A program made the translations under genes and the position numbers. Positions 1-8,411 of a stretch of DNA of 52,256 bases are shown here, piece after piece (within the stretch, counting starts at the first letter, position 1; each line of letters begins with the position of its first letter). The notes under the pieces are model-generated. The model made no database searches. It had not been told where the DNA came from and saw only the letters and a list, made by a program, of their open reading frames with translations. The stretch comes from CAZHGD01 sp964531735 (GTDB taxonomy: Bacteria > Armatimonadota > UBA10988). Location of the stretch: assembly GCA_964531735.1 (NCBI GenBank), contig CAZHGD010000035.1:1-52256 (forward strand), written 5' to 3'.

Positions 1-77
1 GTGCCTCACAGGCGATTCTTGCCTGGGCGACATTTTCTCGGGATCGCTGCTTAGACTGTCGGCCACCGAGACCAACC

Positions 78-1496
78 ATGGCCAACCACCCCAAGCGGCC
101 GCGCCACGGCGCGAAGCGGAAGACCTCGCCACCCCGGGCCAGGCAGGACGACCCGGCGGATCTGTTCTCGCGGCCGGTCTCGCTGGCCGACCGGCGCCGG
201 GCTCTGGAGTTGGCCGCCGCGGCCATGGCGGCGGAGTGCCCCGAGGAGCACCTGCGGCTGCTGAGCGAGGCGCTGGCGCTGCATCCCGCCTGCATCGACG
301 CGAACCACTGGCTGATCCTGAGCGGGCTCGAAGATCCCGCTCAGCAGGCCGAGGCGCTGACGCTGCTGGCGGTGATGGCTGCCGACGACGTCCACAAGGT
401 GCCCGCCGAAGTCGGCCTCACCCCGTACCTACGGCTGCTCGCGGATCTGACGATGATCCTGGAGGGCGTGGACAGCCTTGACGAGTGCGCGCACTGGCTG
501 ACCACCGCCCTGGCGCTCGATCCCGACGACGGCCACTGGAATCGTTACCGCCTGCTGAGCATATACCTCGAGGCCGGACGCCTGGCCGAGGCCCAGGAAC
601 TGCTCGCGGCCTGGCCCGGCGAACGACTGGTCACCTGGGCCTACGGGCAGGTGCTGGTGAGCTGGCTGGCGGGCGATGAGGAAGCGGCGCGAGACGTGCT
701 GGCCCAAGCCCGCGAGGCCAACCCGGGGGTCGAGGCCTACTGGGTCGGCGGTGAGCAGTTGCCCGACGAGCTGCCGACGGAGTTCCGACTGGGCGGTCCC
801 GAGGAGGCCATGTGGGCCGGGGTCCACCTGGGTCGCGCCTGGGCCGCCCACCCGCAGGCCGCAGAATGGCTTCGCCGCGAGGAACCGGCCAAGCGTCGGG
901 CCAAGCGCACCAAAGCCGCCACCGTGCCCCTCGCCTGGCGACCGCGCTACGCCGCCATCGTCGAGCACACAGACCGGTTCTGCGCCGCCCATCTGACGCC
1001 GGCGTTTGCCTGCACCTGCGCGGCGATGGCGGCACGCCTATGCCGCGATGGCTCGCCGGTGGCCACCGGCCAGCCCGCCAGTTGGGCGGCCGGCATCGTG
1101 GCGGCGGTGGCCTGGGTCAACGGCCTGGACAGCCACGATCCCGACTTCGGCCTGACCTACGAGCAGTTCGCCCGGGCCATCGGCGTGGCCGGCTCGACCG
1201 CTCACGCCAAGGTCAGCGTCATCAAGTCGCGACTGCGACTGCGCGAGCTCGACCCCGCCTGGACGCCTGACGACCTGCTCATCCGCAACCCGAAGGTGTG
1301 GTACGTCTGGGTGGACGGCCGGCCGATGGACTTGCGTGGCGCGCCGCGCGAGGTGCAGGAACTGGCCGTCGCGCAAGGTCTGATTCCCTTCGTGCCCACA
1401 CCGCAGGCGATCGGCGCCACCAGCCTGGGCGACTTCTTCATGCAGATGCGCGCGATCGGCAGCCTGCCGCTGGGCCGGCAGTTGGTGCTTGACTGA
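78..1496 (+). CDS. TPR-like protein with C-terminal DUF6398 domain
   Basis: This 472-residue protein has no signal peptide and is probably cytoplasmic. After a basic, disordered N-terminus (about residues 1-35), residues 40-250 are alpha-helical and TPR-like, with pairs such as ALELAAAAMAAECPEEHLRLL. Residues 295-460 match my recollection of DUF6398: a CAAHL start, a WAAGIVAAVAWVNGL helix, a helix-turn-helix-like stretch (YEQFARAIGVAGSTAHAK), and a closing region NPKVWYVWVDG followed by EVQELAVAQGLIPFVP. DUF6398 has no established function that I know of. The HTH-like segment hints at nucleic acid or protein binding, but that is inference. ATG at 78 is the first in-frame start and has only a weak upstream purine stretch. 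The gene ends 12 bases from the convergent neighbour. Confidence 0.8.
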   Translation: MANHPKRPRHGAKRKTSPPRARQDDPADLFSRPVSLADRRRALELAAAAMAAECPEEHLRLLSEALALHPACIDANHWLILSGLEDPAQQAEALTLLAVMAADDVHKVPAEVGLTPYLRLLADLTMILEGVDSLDECAHWLTTALALDPDDGHWNRYRLLSIYLEAGRLAEAQELLAAWPGERLVTWAYGQVLVSWLAGDEEAARDVLAQAREANPGVEAYWVGGEQLPDELPTEFRLGGPEEAMWAGVHLGRAWAAHPQAAEWLRREEPAKRRAKRTKAATVPLAWRPRYAAIVEHTDRFCAAHLTPAFACTCAAMAARLCRDGSPVATGQPASWAAGIVAAVAWVNGLDSHDPDFGLTYEQFARAIGVAGSTAHAKVSVIKSRLRLRELDPAWTPDDLLIRNPKVWYVWVDGRPMDLRGAPREVQELAVAQGLIPFVPTPQAIGATSLGDFFMQMRAIGSLPLGRQLVLD

Positions 1497-1508
1497 GCGT
1501 TGGGCCGC

Positions 1509-2204
1509 TCAGGGCGCGGCGCGCTGGGCCACGCTCACCCGCACGTTGTCCAGCCAGGCCTCGCGTGGCCGCTGTGGCGTGCCGCCGCCTTGCTGGAACG
1601 TCGGGCTGTACCACCAGGTGGTTGGATAGCTGCCCATCCGGCGGAACGGGATGTTCGGCACCGTGAGCTGCTCGTCGCCCTGGCTCACCGACAGGTCGAA
1701 GGCGCCTGCGGCGCCCTGGCGGATGGGGTCGGTGACGATCACCACGTGCGCGAAGGCACCGGGCTGGAGGCGGAAGTCGAGCGGAAGCCAGCGGCCGTGC
1801 TCGTCGGGCACGGCCACGCCGCCGGGACCGCCGACAGCCACGCTGACCACGCCGCGGTTGCCGTCGCCGCGCAAGGTGGTGTGGAACGCGCCGTCCCAGG
1901 TGTCGGCCAGGGCGGCCACGGCCACGTCGTACTCCAGGCGCAGACCGCTCTCGGGCAGCCCGCCGACACTGCCGCTGACCATGGGCTTCCAGACCGAACC
2001 GCCACCGCGGACGAAGTGCAGACTGCGCTGGCCGAGCGCGGGTTGAGATACCACCTCGATGGTCTGGCCCGGGTCGGCAAAGCAGACCCAGTTCGGCGGC
2101 GGCGCACCGGGCTTGGCAGCCTCGAAGCCGTCGTCCAGCAGCGCCGGACCGCTCTCGGCAGCGGCGAGCAGGGCCGGCAGTAGCGCGATCAGCCACCAGC
2201 GCAT
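1509..2204 (-). CDS. Secreted jelly-roll-like protein, unknown function
   Basis: I do not recognise a named family. The 231-residue product begins with a clear signal peptide (MRWWLIALLPALLAAAES), so it is exported. The rest is beta-rich and resembles carbohydrate-binding or LamG-like sandwich domains, with an LDDGFE opening and a closing strand AWLDNVRVSV typical of CBM-like modules. The ATG at 2204 is preferred over upstream in-frame starts because GGAGA lies just ahead of it and the signal peptide starts there. It is the last gene of an apparent glgA - GH2-like - this gene operon, starting 13 bases after the stop of the GH2-like gene. A sugar-binding helper role is plausible but not shown. 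Confidence 0.75.
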   Translation of the reverse strand: MRWWLIALLPALLAAAESGPALLDDGFEAAKPGAPPPNWVCFADPGQTIEVVSQPALGQRSLHFVRGGGSVWKPMVSGSVGGLPESGLRLEYDVAVAALADTWDGAFHTTLRGDGNRGVVSVAVGGPGGVAVPDEHGRWLPLDFRLQPGAFAHVVIVTDPIRQGAAGAFDLSVSQGDEQLTVPNIPFRRMGSYPTTWWYSPTFQQGGGTPQRPREAWLDNVRVSVAQRAAP

Positions 2205-2217
2205 GGGGGGTCTCCGG

Positions 2218-5200
2218 TCACCAGGCGGTGAAGGCGTAGGGGTCGGCCTGGCCGCCGTCAAGCTCCGCGCCAAGATCAAAGGGATCATAGGCGACGCGCG
2301 GCTCGGGACGGAGGTGCGCCGGCGGCGATGGCGGCGGGGCCCAGGTCGGACGCTCGCTGGTGGGCGACACGCGCAGGTCACCTGGGTCGCTCAGCCGCAG
2401 GACGACGTGCCCACCCGGGCCGGCCACGTGCAGTTCGACCTTGTTCCAGCCCGCGGCCAGCGGTGCGGGCTCGGCGTCGCCCATCGCCGCATTGATGAGC
2501 AGGTTTTGGCCGTTGATGCGCAACTGCAATGGTCCCGAGCTGCGGATACCGACCGCCGCCTCACGCTCACGACTGCTGTAGACCCAGGCGACGGCCCGGC
2601 CGCCCGCCGGCAGGTGCAACTCGCCCGAGGCACTGCCACCCAGACGCCAAGCCGCGGTTTCGCCGGCCTGGACCTGCCACTGCCGCACGGGGCGCATCAG
2701 CGCACACGCCCGCCGGCCGAGCCCCTGCGCCACGCCGGCCGTCACCACCGTGCGGCCGAGGTTTCGCTCCAGTAGGCCATCCAGGCGGATGTCGGGCGGT
2801 GCGGCCCGACGCCCGACGCCTTCCTTGTTGAACTGCTCCCAGGGCAGCGTGCAGATCACCCATCGACCCTGTCCTTGTGGCACCACCAGCAGGAACCCGT
2901 CGAGCAGCCGCACCGCGCCCGGTGGCAGGCCCTCGGCGGCGAACGCCCATCCGGTGATCGGTCGACGCCAGTTGACGAGCGCCGGGCTGACGCCTGCCAA
3001 CAACCGGTGATGGCCCATCTTGGCGGGCTCCACACGGGTCGCCGTCCGCTCTTCCAGCGGCAGCTTCCACGGCAGCGGCAGCGCGGAGATGGCCGCCGGC
3101 AAGCTGTTGGACGGCCACAGATAGGCGGTGCCTCCGCGTCTCACGAACGCCTCCGCCAGACGAATCAGGTCGGGACTGCCGGCGGAGTACCTGGCAAACT
3201 CACGCCGTGGGTCCAGCGTCGCGTCGTCATGCGGCTCGTCACCCAACCACACCATCTTCATGGCCAGGGGGCGCAGCGGCGCGTCGAGGTAACGCAGCAG
3301 GTTGGTCGCCAGTTTGTCCGCAGTCGGCTCGGCGCCCAGCCGCCCACGCAGATCGAACTGCGACCAGACCACCTCGCCGGCCCCGCACCGTAGCGACAGC
3401 AGCGGCGAGTAGGCCAGATCGAACTCGCAGTCGGCCAGCGGCGTGAACTCCGTCGGCGTCTCGATGACCACCGACGCCACCGTTCCGACATTGCCCCAGT
3501 GCGGCCCGTGCGACGGCTCCCAGCGCTTCATGCCCTCGTCGGTCTCGGGCAGCAGTGTGCCCGACCCGCGCCAGTTGGCCAGGTCGGCATCGGTCAGCCC
3601 GGCCAGCGCGGCGTGCTCTTTGACCCGCCGGAACACATACCGCGAGCGCGAGTCCAGCGTGTGGAAGCCGAACCGCGCCAGGCCGTCCATGGTCTGCTCG
3701 AGGATCAGCACCCGCAAGCCGCGGCGCAGGTCGGCTTCGTCGAACGGCAGGTCGCCATCGTGCGTCAGTGCCCGTGGGCCGATCACCAGGACGTCCAGGT
3801 CGTCCAGCTTCTCGCCTAGCCCGACCGCGCGCGCTGTCAGCCCCAGTTTGGCCCACTCGCCGGCCAGTCCCGCCGGGTCGTAGAGACCCCACCGCGCGGT
3901 CAGCTTCACCGGCGGCTCCGGCGGGAAGCAGGCCAGGGCGACTGTGTCATTGCTGACCGTCTGGCCGGCGCGGCGGACGGTCAGCTTCAGCTCTGCGTCC
4001 GTCCGTTGGGCCACGGTCGGCACGGTGAACCGCAGCGGCCGCTTGACGATGTCGCCGGGGCCCAGGTCGAGCGTTTCGGTGCCTCGCTGAAGCACCCGGC
4101 CGCCCAGGCTGAGCGACCACTCGGCGTTCACCGCCGCGCGGCCGGGACCGTCCCAGACCGCGATCAGGCTGCGTTCGGCCACCTCGCCGCTGCGATAGCG
4201 CGGCTCGCGCGCCGTGAAGTGCGCCGCCGGACCGCCGAGGTAGCACAGCAGCGGCTGCATCGTGTCGTGATAGGCGTCGTAGAGCGGATTGGCCCAGGCC
4301 GGCCGCTGCGCGAGCTGCTCGGGCGTGCCGGGCAGATCCTCGTAGAGCCACCAGTGGTTGAACTTGGGCTGGTAGCCCGGCGGCCGGCCGAAGCCGACGT
4401 CGAACAGCCAGGGGAAGCAGCCGCCGTTGAGCCCGTACGCCCGCCAGGCCCGGTTCACCGCGCGGACGAACAGCGCGGTCAGCTCGTAGTAGCCGGTCCA
4501 CTCGCCCACCTGCGCCAGATCGCCGTTGACCGACCAGGCCCCGGCCAGGTCCTCAGCCCGCGGGCCCTTGGCGCGTTGCCGGCCCCGCGCCGCCGCCGCG
4601 GCGTACTCGTCGCGCTCCAGCGCGTAGGCCCGGTCGCCCAGGTAGATGGCCGCGTACTCGGTGAACCAGGCCTCGCCGCCTTTGAAGAAGTCGAGCGACA
4701 CCGGCGACATGTGCTCGATGCCGGCCCACGGCTTCTGCCCGTGCGCGCTCCAATCCGACAGCCAGTCCTCCTGCTCGGCCAGCGGCACGAAGTTCAGGTA
4801 GAGGTTGGCGGTCTCCATGTCGCCGGTCTGCCCGCCCTGATGGTGGAAGACCAGACGCGTCGGGTCCAGTTCGTGCAGCATGCCGTCGACCTTGGCGAAC
4901 CAGGCCGGCGGCGGCCCGCTGGGCGGTCGGCCCAGGCCGCTCGGGTCCGGATAGCCCTGCGTGTTCATCGACGGGGTCCACATCAGGATGGACGGTCGGT
5001 TGCGCCGGTCCAGCTTGCTCAGCCAGGTGCGCACATCACGACGGTAGAGCGCCTCGATCTCCGGCTGCAACAGCGCGTCGCGCAGGTGGCTGACCCCGGG
5101 CACCGGCATCAGCACCGCCCAGCCGCGCTCGTCGGCGGCGTCGAGCAGCGCACGCGTGCCCGCTTGCAGCCCTTCGCCGGGGAACAGGCCCCAGGGGCCA

Positions 5201-6375
5201 TACCAGCCGGTCGGGTTCGGCTGGAACTCCATGGCGTTGAAGCCCATACCAGCGAAGAAGTGCATCTGCTGCACGGTCGCCGTGAAGTAGCCCAGCCGCA
5301 GCCGCAGCGGATGGCCGTTGAGCATCAGGTCGCGGCCGGCGGTCCAGACTTCGCGGAAGCCGAAGCGCACCGGTGACGGCTGATCGATCACCCGGCCATC
5401 AGCGTCGAGCAGGCGGACCTCCAGGCGGTAGAGGTAGCCGTCACCCACCTCCCACAACCGTGGCTGGGCCCAGGGCAGCACCAGCGTCTGCGTCGGCGCC
5501 TCGCCCGCGGCGGTCACCGCCAGGGGCACGGTCAGACTCGGCAGACCGGCCGCCCGCCCGTCCAACTCGGTCACCTGCACCTGCCACCGCGCGCCGGGCA
5601 GCGGCTGCGCCAACCGGTAATCCAGGCTGACGCGCAGTTCGCCGCGCCGCACGCTGGTCTGCACACCGACGCCGGTCACGGTGGCGGCGGCGGGCCCGGC
5701 CAGCAGCGACACGCCGTCACTGATGCCGGCCGGCAGACCGCGGCGCACCTGGTCCTCGGTGGCGAACCACTCCGAGCCGGTCAGCGCGCGAATCGTCCGG
5801 TCGCGCAGCGGGTCCTGAGCCCGGGCATGGTTCAGACCGGCCCACCAGCGCGTGACCCACAGCCGCAACACGGCGCGGCGGCCGGCCGTCAGCGCGGCGG
5901 TCAGGTCGACCTGTCCATCGGGCCCGGCTACCTCGCCGACCGCCTGGCCGTCGACGAACACCTTGGCGTCGGCCTGCACGCCGCGTAGCTCGAGCACCAG
6001 TCGCCGGCCTTGCCAGCCCGCTGGCGGAGCCACCTCGGTCTCGTACCACCCGCTGTCGAGGTCGGCCAGATCGAGCTTGGCCCAGCCGGTGCCGTCGGCG
6101 GCTCTGGGGCGAGTCCAGGTGTGCGACCAGACATAGGGCAGCCGCACCGGCACCCACTCGGCGGCGACCGGCTCGGCGCCGAGGCGACCGGGCTGGAAGC
6201 GCCAGTCGGCCAGCAGCAGCGCATCGCGCAGGGGTTGGGCGCCGGCCAACGGTGCCAGCCAGCAGACCAACCAGGCGGCCCAGACCAGCCGGGGCCAGGG
6301 CCGGCGACGGCTGGTGGGCCAGACTGGCTTCTCGATAGTGTCGGACGTGGTTCGGCGTCGGGCCACAACGTACAC
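2218..6375 (-). CDS. Secreted glycoside hydrolase family 2-like protein
   Basis: The product is 1385 residues. A long basic n-region and hydrophobic segment (WAAWLVCWLAPLAGA) look like a signal peptide. A GH2-type sugar-binding sandwich follows (WYETEV, ADAKVFVDGQAVGEV), then an immunoglobulin-like domain ending FGFREVW, then the TIM barrel (LNGHPLRLRLGYF, MGFNAMEFQPNP). The motif RPSILMWTPSMNTQ is where classical GH2 enzymes carry W-x-x-x-N-E; here Thr472 takes the place of the acid/base Glu. Glu573 (WFTEYAA) could be the nucleophile. A glutamine-amidotransferase-like domain follows, as in some beta-galactosidases. The GTG start at 6375 follows CAGGAG with normal spacing and lies 20 bases after the glgA stop. 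It may act on galactosides or glucuronides, or may be non-classical. Confidence 0.8.
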   Translation of the reverse strand: MYVVARRRTTSDTIEKPVWPTSRRRPWPRLVWAAWLVCWLAPLAGAQPLRDALLLADWRFQPGRLGAEPVAAEWVPVRLPYVWSHTWTRPRAADGTGWAKLDLADLDSGWYETEVAPPAGWQGRRLVLELRGVQADAKVFVDGQAVGEVAGPDGQVDLTAALTAGRRAVLRLWVTRWWAGLNHARAQDPLRDRTIRALTGSEWFATEDQVRRGLPAGISDGVSLLAGPAAATVTGVGVQTSVRRGELRVSLDYRLAQPLPGARWQVQVTELDGRAAGLPSLTVPLAVTAAGEAPTQTLVLPWAQPRLWEVGDGYLYRLEVRLLDADGRVIDQPSPVRFGFREVWTAGRDLMLNGHPLRLRLGYFTATVQQMHFFAGMGFNAMEFQPNPTGWYGPWGLFPGEGLQAGTRALLDAADERGWAVLMPVPGVSHLRDALLQPEIEALYRRDVRTWLSKLDRRNRPSILMWTPSMNTQGYPDPSGLGRPPSGPPPAWFAKVDGMLHELDPTRLVFHHQGGQTGDMETANLYLNFVPLAEQEDWLSDWSAHGQKPWAGIEHMSPVSLDFFKGGEAWFTEYAAIYLGDRAYALERDEYAAAAARGRQRAKGPRAEDLAGAWSVNGDLAQVGEWTGYYELTALFVRAVNRAWRAYGLNGGCFPWLFDVGFGRPPGYQPKFNHWWLYEDLPGTPEQLAQRPAWANPLYDAYHDTMQPLLCYLGGPAAHFTAREPRYRSGEVAERSLIAVWDGPGRAAVNAEWSLSLGGRVLQRGTETLDLGPGDIVKRPLRFTVPTVAQRTDAELKLTVRRAGQTVSNDTVALACFPPEPPVKLTARWGLYDPAGLAGEWAKLGLTARAVGLGEKLDDLDVLVIGPRALTHDGDLPFDEADLRRGLRVLILEQTMDGLARFGFHTLDSRSRYVFRRVKEHAALAGLTDADLANWRGSGTLLPETDEGMKRWEPSHGPHWGNVGTVASVVIETPTEFTPLADCEFDLAYSPLLSLRCGAGEVVWSQFDLRGRLGAEPTADKLATNLLRYLDAPLRPLAMKMVWLGDEPHDDATLDPRREFARYSAGSPDLIRLAEAFVRRGGTAYLWPSNSLPAAISALPLPWKLPLEERTATRVEPAKMGHHRLLAGVSPALVNWRRPITGWAFAAEGLPPGAVRLLDGFLLVVPQGQGRWVICTLPWEQFNKEGVGRRAAPPDIRLDGLLERNLGRTVVTAGVAQGLGRRACALMRPVRQWQVQAGETAAWRLGGSASGELHLPAGGRAVAWVYSSREREAAVGIRSSGPLQLRINGQNLLINAAMGDAEPAPLAAGWNKVELHVAGPGGHVVLRLSDPGDLRVSPTSERPTWAPPPSPPAHLRPEPRVAYDPFDLGAELDGGQADPYAFTAW

Positions 6376-6395
6376 CGGCGGCTCCTGTCCAGGCG

Positions 6396-8021
6396 CTACG
6401 GGCTGAACCAGCCCTGTCGGTGGCGGGCCACGGCCTGTTCGTAGAGCTGCGCATACTGCCGCGCCGCCACCGCCCACGACGCGTCGCGGCGGAGGCAGTT
6501 GCCCACCAGCTCCGCCCAGCGCGCTGGCTGCCGCCGAGCGGTGTCCACCGCCCGCCGGACCGTGGCCGCATAGGCGTCGGCCTCGCGCCGCAGATCATTC
6601 AGGCCCAGCGGGTAGCTGGTCACCGGGTCACTGCCGAACCCGGTCGCCGCCGGACCGCCGCGCTGCTCGTCGAGGACCGTGTCGGCCAGTCCGCCGACCA
6701 GGCGCACCACCGGGACCGTCCCGTAGCGCATGGCAATCTGCTGGGTCAGGCCGCACGGCTCGTAGGTGCTGGGCATCAGCAGCAGATCGGCCGCCGCGTA
6801 GATCAGGTGCGACAGTGCGGGCTGCCAGCCTTCGTAGAGCAGCAGGCCGGCCTGGCGCTCAGCGACGTCGCGCAGTGTGCGGGCCAGCGTCTGCCCCGGC
6901 GCATCGGCCGGGTGGGCGCTGCCCAGAATGGCGATCTGGAACTGCTCCAAGCTGAGCAGGTCGGGCAGGGCCTGGACCAGGATGGGCAGCTTCTGCTCGG
7001 CGAGGCGGCCGACCACGACGCTCAGCAACGCGTCGTCGGGCGCGGCGGCGAGCGCGGCGAACGGTTGCAGCCCGTTGCCGGCGCGCCATTCGCTCAGCAC
7101 CCGGCGCAAGCGGCGCTTGGCCGCGATCACCTGGTCGGCCGGCCAGGTCGCGTCGTAGCGCAGCTCGGTGGGCAGCGCCGGATCGGTGGCCGGGTTGAAC
7201 TCGTGCGGGTCGATACCGTCGACAATGCCGCACAGGTCGGCAGCGCGCTCGCTGAACACGCCCTCCAGGCCACCGGCGAAATCGGGCGTACGGATCTCCC
7301 GCGCGTACTGCAGACTGACCGTGTTGATCACATCGGCGTAGCCGAAACCGCCCTTGGCCAGCGTGACGCAGCCATGGTGTTCCAGTGACCGGGTGCGCAG
7401 GCCGACAAAGTACGTCTGCGCCGGCAGTTGGGCCATCTGGAGCACCTCCAGGGCCGTGGGTTCGCCGGGCTGTTGCGGGAACGCGCCCTGATAGCCGTAG
7501 CCGGTGTTGTGCGTGGTGTAGACCGTGGCGATGCGGCCGAGGTACGGATCGTCGGCGAGCAGTCCGTTGAGGTAGACCGGAATCAGGCCGGTGTGCCAGT
7601 CGTTGCAGTGGACCACATCGACGCGGAAGTCGCGCTCGCGGCGGATGAACTCGACGGTGGCGCGCGCCAGCAGCACCGCCTGCTCCGCGGCGTCGCGCGA
7701 GCGGTCGAACCGGGCCGCGCGCAAGAGGTAGACCGGCACCTCCGGTTCGCCCGGCTGCTGGCTGGGCAGCCGGTACCGGCAGACCGTCACCGGCTCGACG
7801 CCGTCGCCGAACGGCACGGGCAAGTCGGCGTGGGCGACGTCGTCGAAGCGCTGCTCGTGGCCCGGCTCCGAGATGGTCTCGTAGCCCGGCATCACCACGC
7901 GCAGATCGAGTCCGCCATCGCGCAGCAGTTCCTTCGGCAGGGCCGCGGCCACATCACCCAGCCCGCCGGTGCCGTGAATGCCGCGCACCTGATCGGAGAC
8001 CAACAGAACGTTCAGCTTCAT
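6396..8021 (-). CDS. glgA: Glycogen (starch) synthase, GT5
   Basis: This cytoplasmic enzyme moves glucose from ADP-glucose (or UDP-glucose) to the growing end of glycogen. The 541-residue length fits bacterial GlgA. The N-terminal GT5 domain shows LLVSDQVRGIHGTGGLGDV, DVVHCNDWHTGLIPVYL and YTTHNTGYGYQG. The C-terminal Rossmann domain carries the hallmark STYEPCGLTQQIAMRYGTVP. The usual K-x-G-G near the N-terminus is G17-T-G-G here, so the sugar-nucleotide-contacting Lys is absent. I chose the ATG at 8021 because the protein starts MKLNVLLVSD like the family, with GGAG ahead of it. The gene leads an operon-like run with the GH2-like protein and a small secreted protein. Trm112 diverges from it. 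Confidence 0.93.
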   Translation of the reverse strand: MKLNVLLVSDQVRGIHGTGGLGDVAAALPKELLRDGGLDLRVVMPGYETISEPGHEQRFDDVAHADLPVPFGDGVEPVTVCRYRLPSQQPGEPEVPVYLLRAARFDRSRDAAEQAVLLARATVEFIRRERDFRVDVVHCNDWHTGLIPVYLNGLLADDPYLGRIATVYTTHNTGYGYQGAFPQQPGEPTALEVLQMAQLPAQTYFVGLRTRSLEHHGCVTLAKGGFGYADVINTVSLQYAREIRTPDFAGGLEGVFSERAADLCGIVDGIDPHEFNPATDPALPTELRYDATWPADQVIAAKRRLRRVLSEWRAGNGLQPFAALAAAPDDALLSVVVGRLAEQKLPILVQALPDLLSLEQFQIAILGSAHPADAPGQTLARTLRDVAERQAGLLLYEGWQPALSHLIYAAADLLLMPSTYEPCGLTQQIAMRYGTVPVVRLVGGLADTVLDEQRGGPAATGFGSDPVTSYPLGLNDLRREADAYAATVRRAVDTARRQPARWAELVGNCLRRDASWAVAARQYAQLYEQAVARHRQGWFSP

Positions 8022-8095
8022 GCGCCGCTCCGCGCGAACCGGCCGCAGGCGAGCGTACCACGTGGCGCCGCGGGTCTCAAGCGGCCCGTCCGCAC

Positions 8096-8124
8096 TTGAC
8101 GCGGGCGCGCAGACGCGGCACTCT
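8096..8124 (+). promoter_or_regulatory. Candidate sigma-70 promoter for the Trm112-like gene
   Basis: TTGACG (8096-8101) and CACTCT (8119-8124) are separated by 17 bases in the 132-bp divergent gap between glgA and the Trm112-like gene. The -35 is good and the -10 is poor. Confidence 0.25.
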
Positions 8125-8153
8125 AGGAGCGGTCCCACAACCAGGAGCCGACC

Positions 8154-8411
8154 ATGCCGCTCGACCCGATCCTCCTTGAGATTCTGCGCTGCCCCGAGAC
8201 CAGGCAGACGCTGACCGAGGCCGACGCGGCGTTCGTGGACGACCTCAACCGGCGCATCGCCGAAGGCTCCGTGGTCGACCGCGCCGGCCAGGTGGTGTCC
8301 GAGCCGGTGGATGGCGCGCTGCTCCGCGAAGACGGCGCCTGGCTCTACGTGATCCGTGACCAGACCCCCGACATGGTCATCGACCGCGCCTTACCCGTCG
8401 CCCGCGACTGA
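8154..8411 (+). CDS. Trm112 / UPF0434 family small protein
   Basis: An 85-residue protein starting MPLDPILLEILRCPETRQTL, the typical opening of bacterial Trm112-like (YcaR/UPF0434) proteins. In yeast and archaea Trm112 activates methyltransferases; the bacterial form is poorly defined. This one belongs to the longer variant with an inserted helix (DDLNRRIAEG) and the closing strands GAWLYVIRDQTPDMVID. Only one Cys (in RCPET) remains, so the four-Cys zinc site of the shorter forms is missing. CAGGAG lies 10-15 bases before the ATG. The 3' end overlaps the convergent queG gene by 21 bases. Confidence 0.85.
   Translation: MPLDPILLEILRCPETRQTLTEADAAFVDDLNRRIAEGSVVDRAGQVVSEPVDGALLREDGAWLYVIRDQTPDMVIDRALPVARD

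Noticed and set aside
4006..5376. 456-codon plus-strand frame inside the GH2-like gene
   Set aside because: Shadow of a real GH2-like reading frame; no ribosome site or motif.
6376..6477. N-terminal extension of the GH2-like protein into glgA
   Set aside because: It would overlap the glgA stop and lacks a signal peptide start; GTG at 6375 has a proper CAGGAG.
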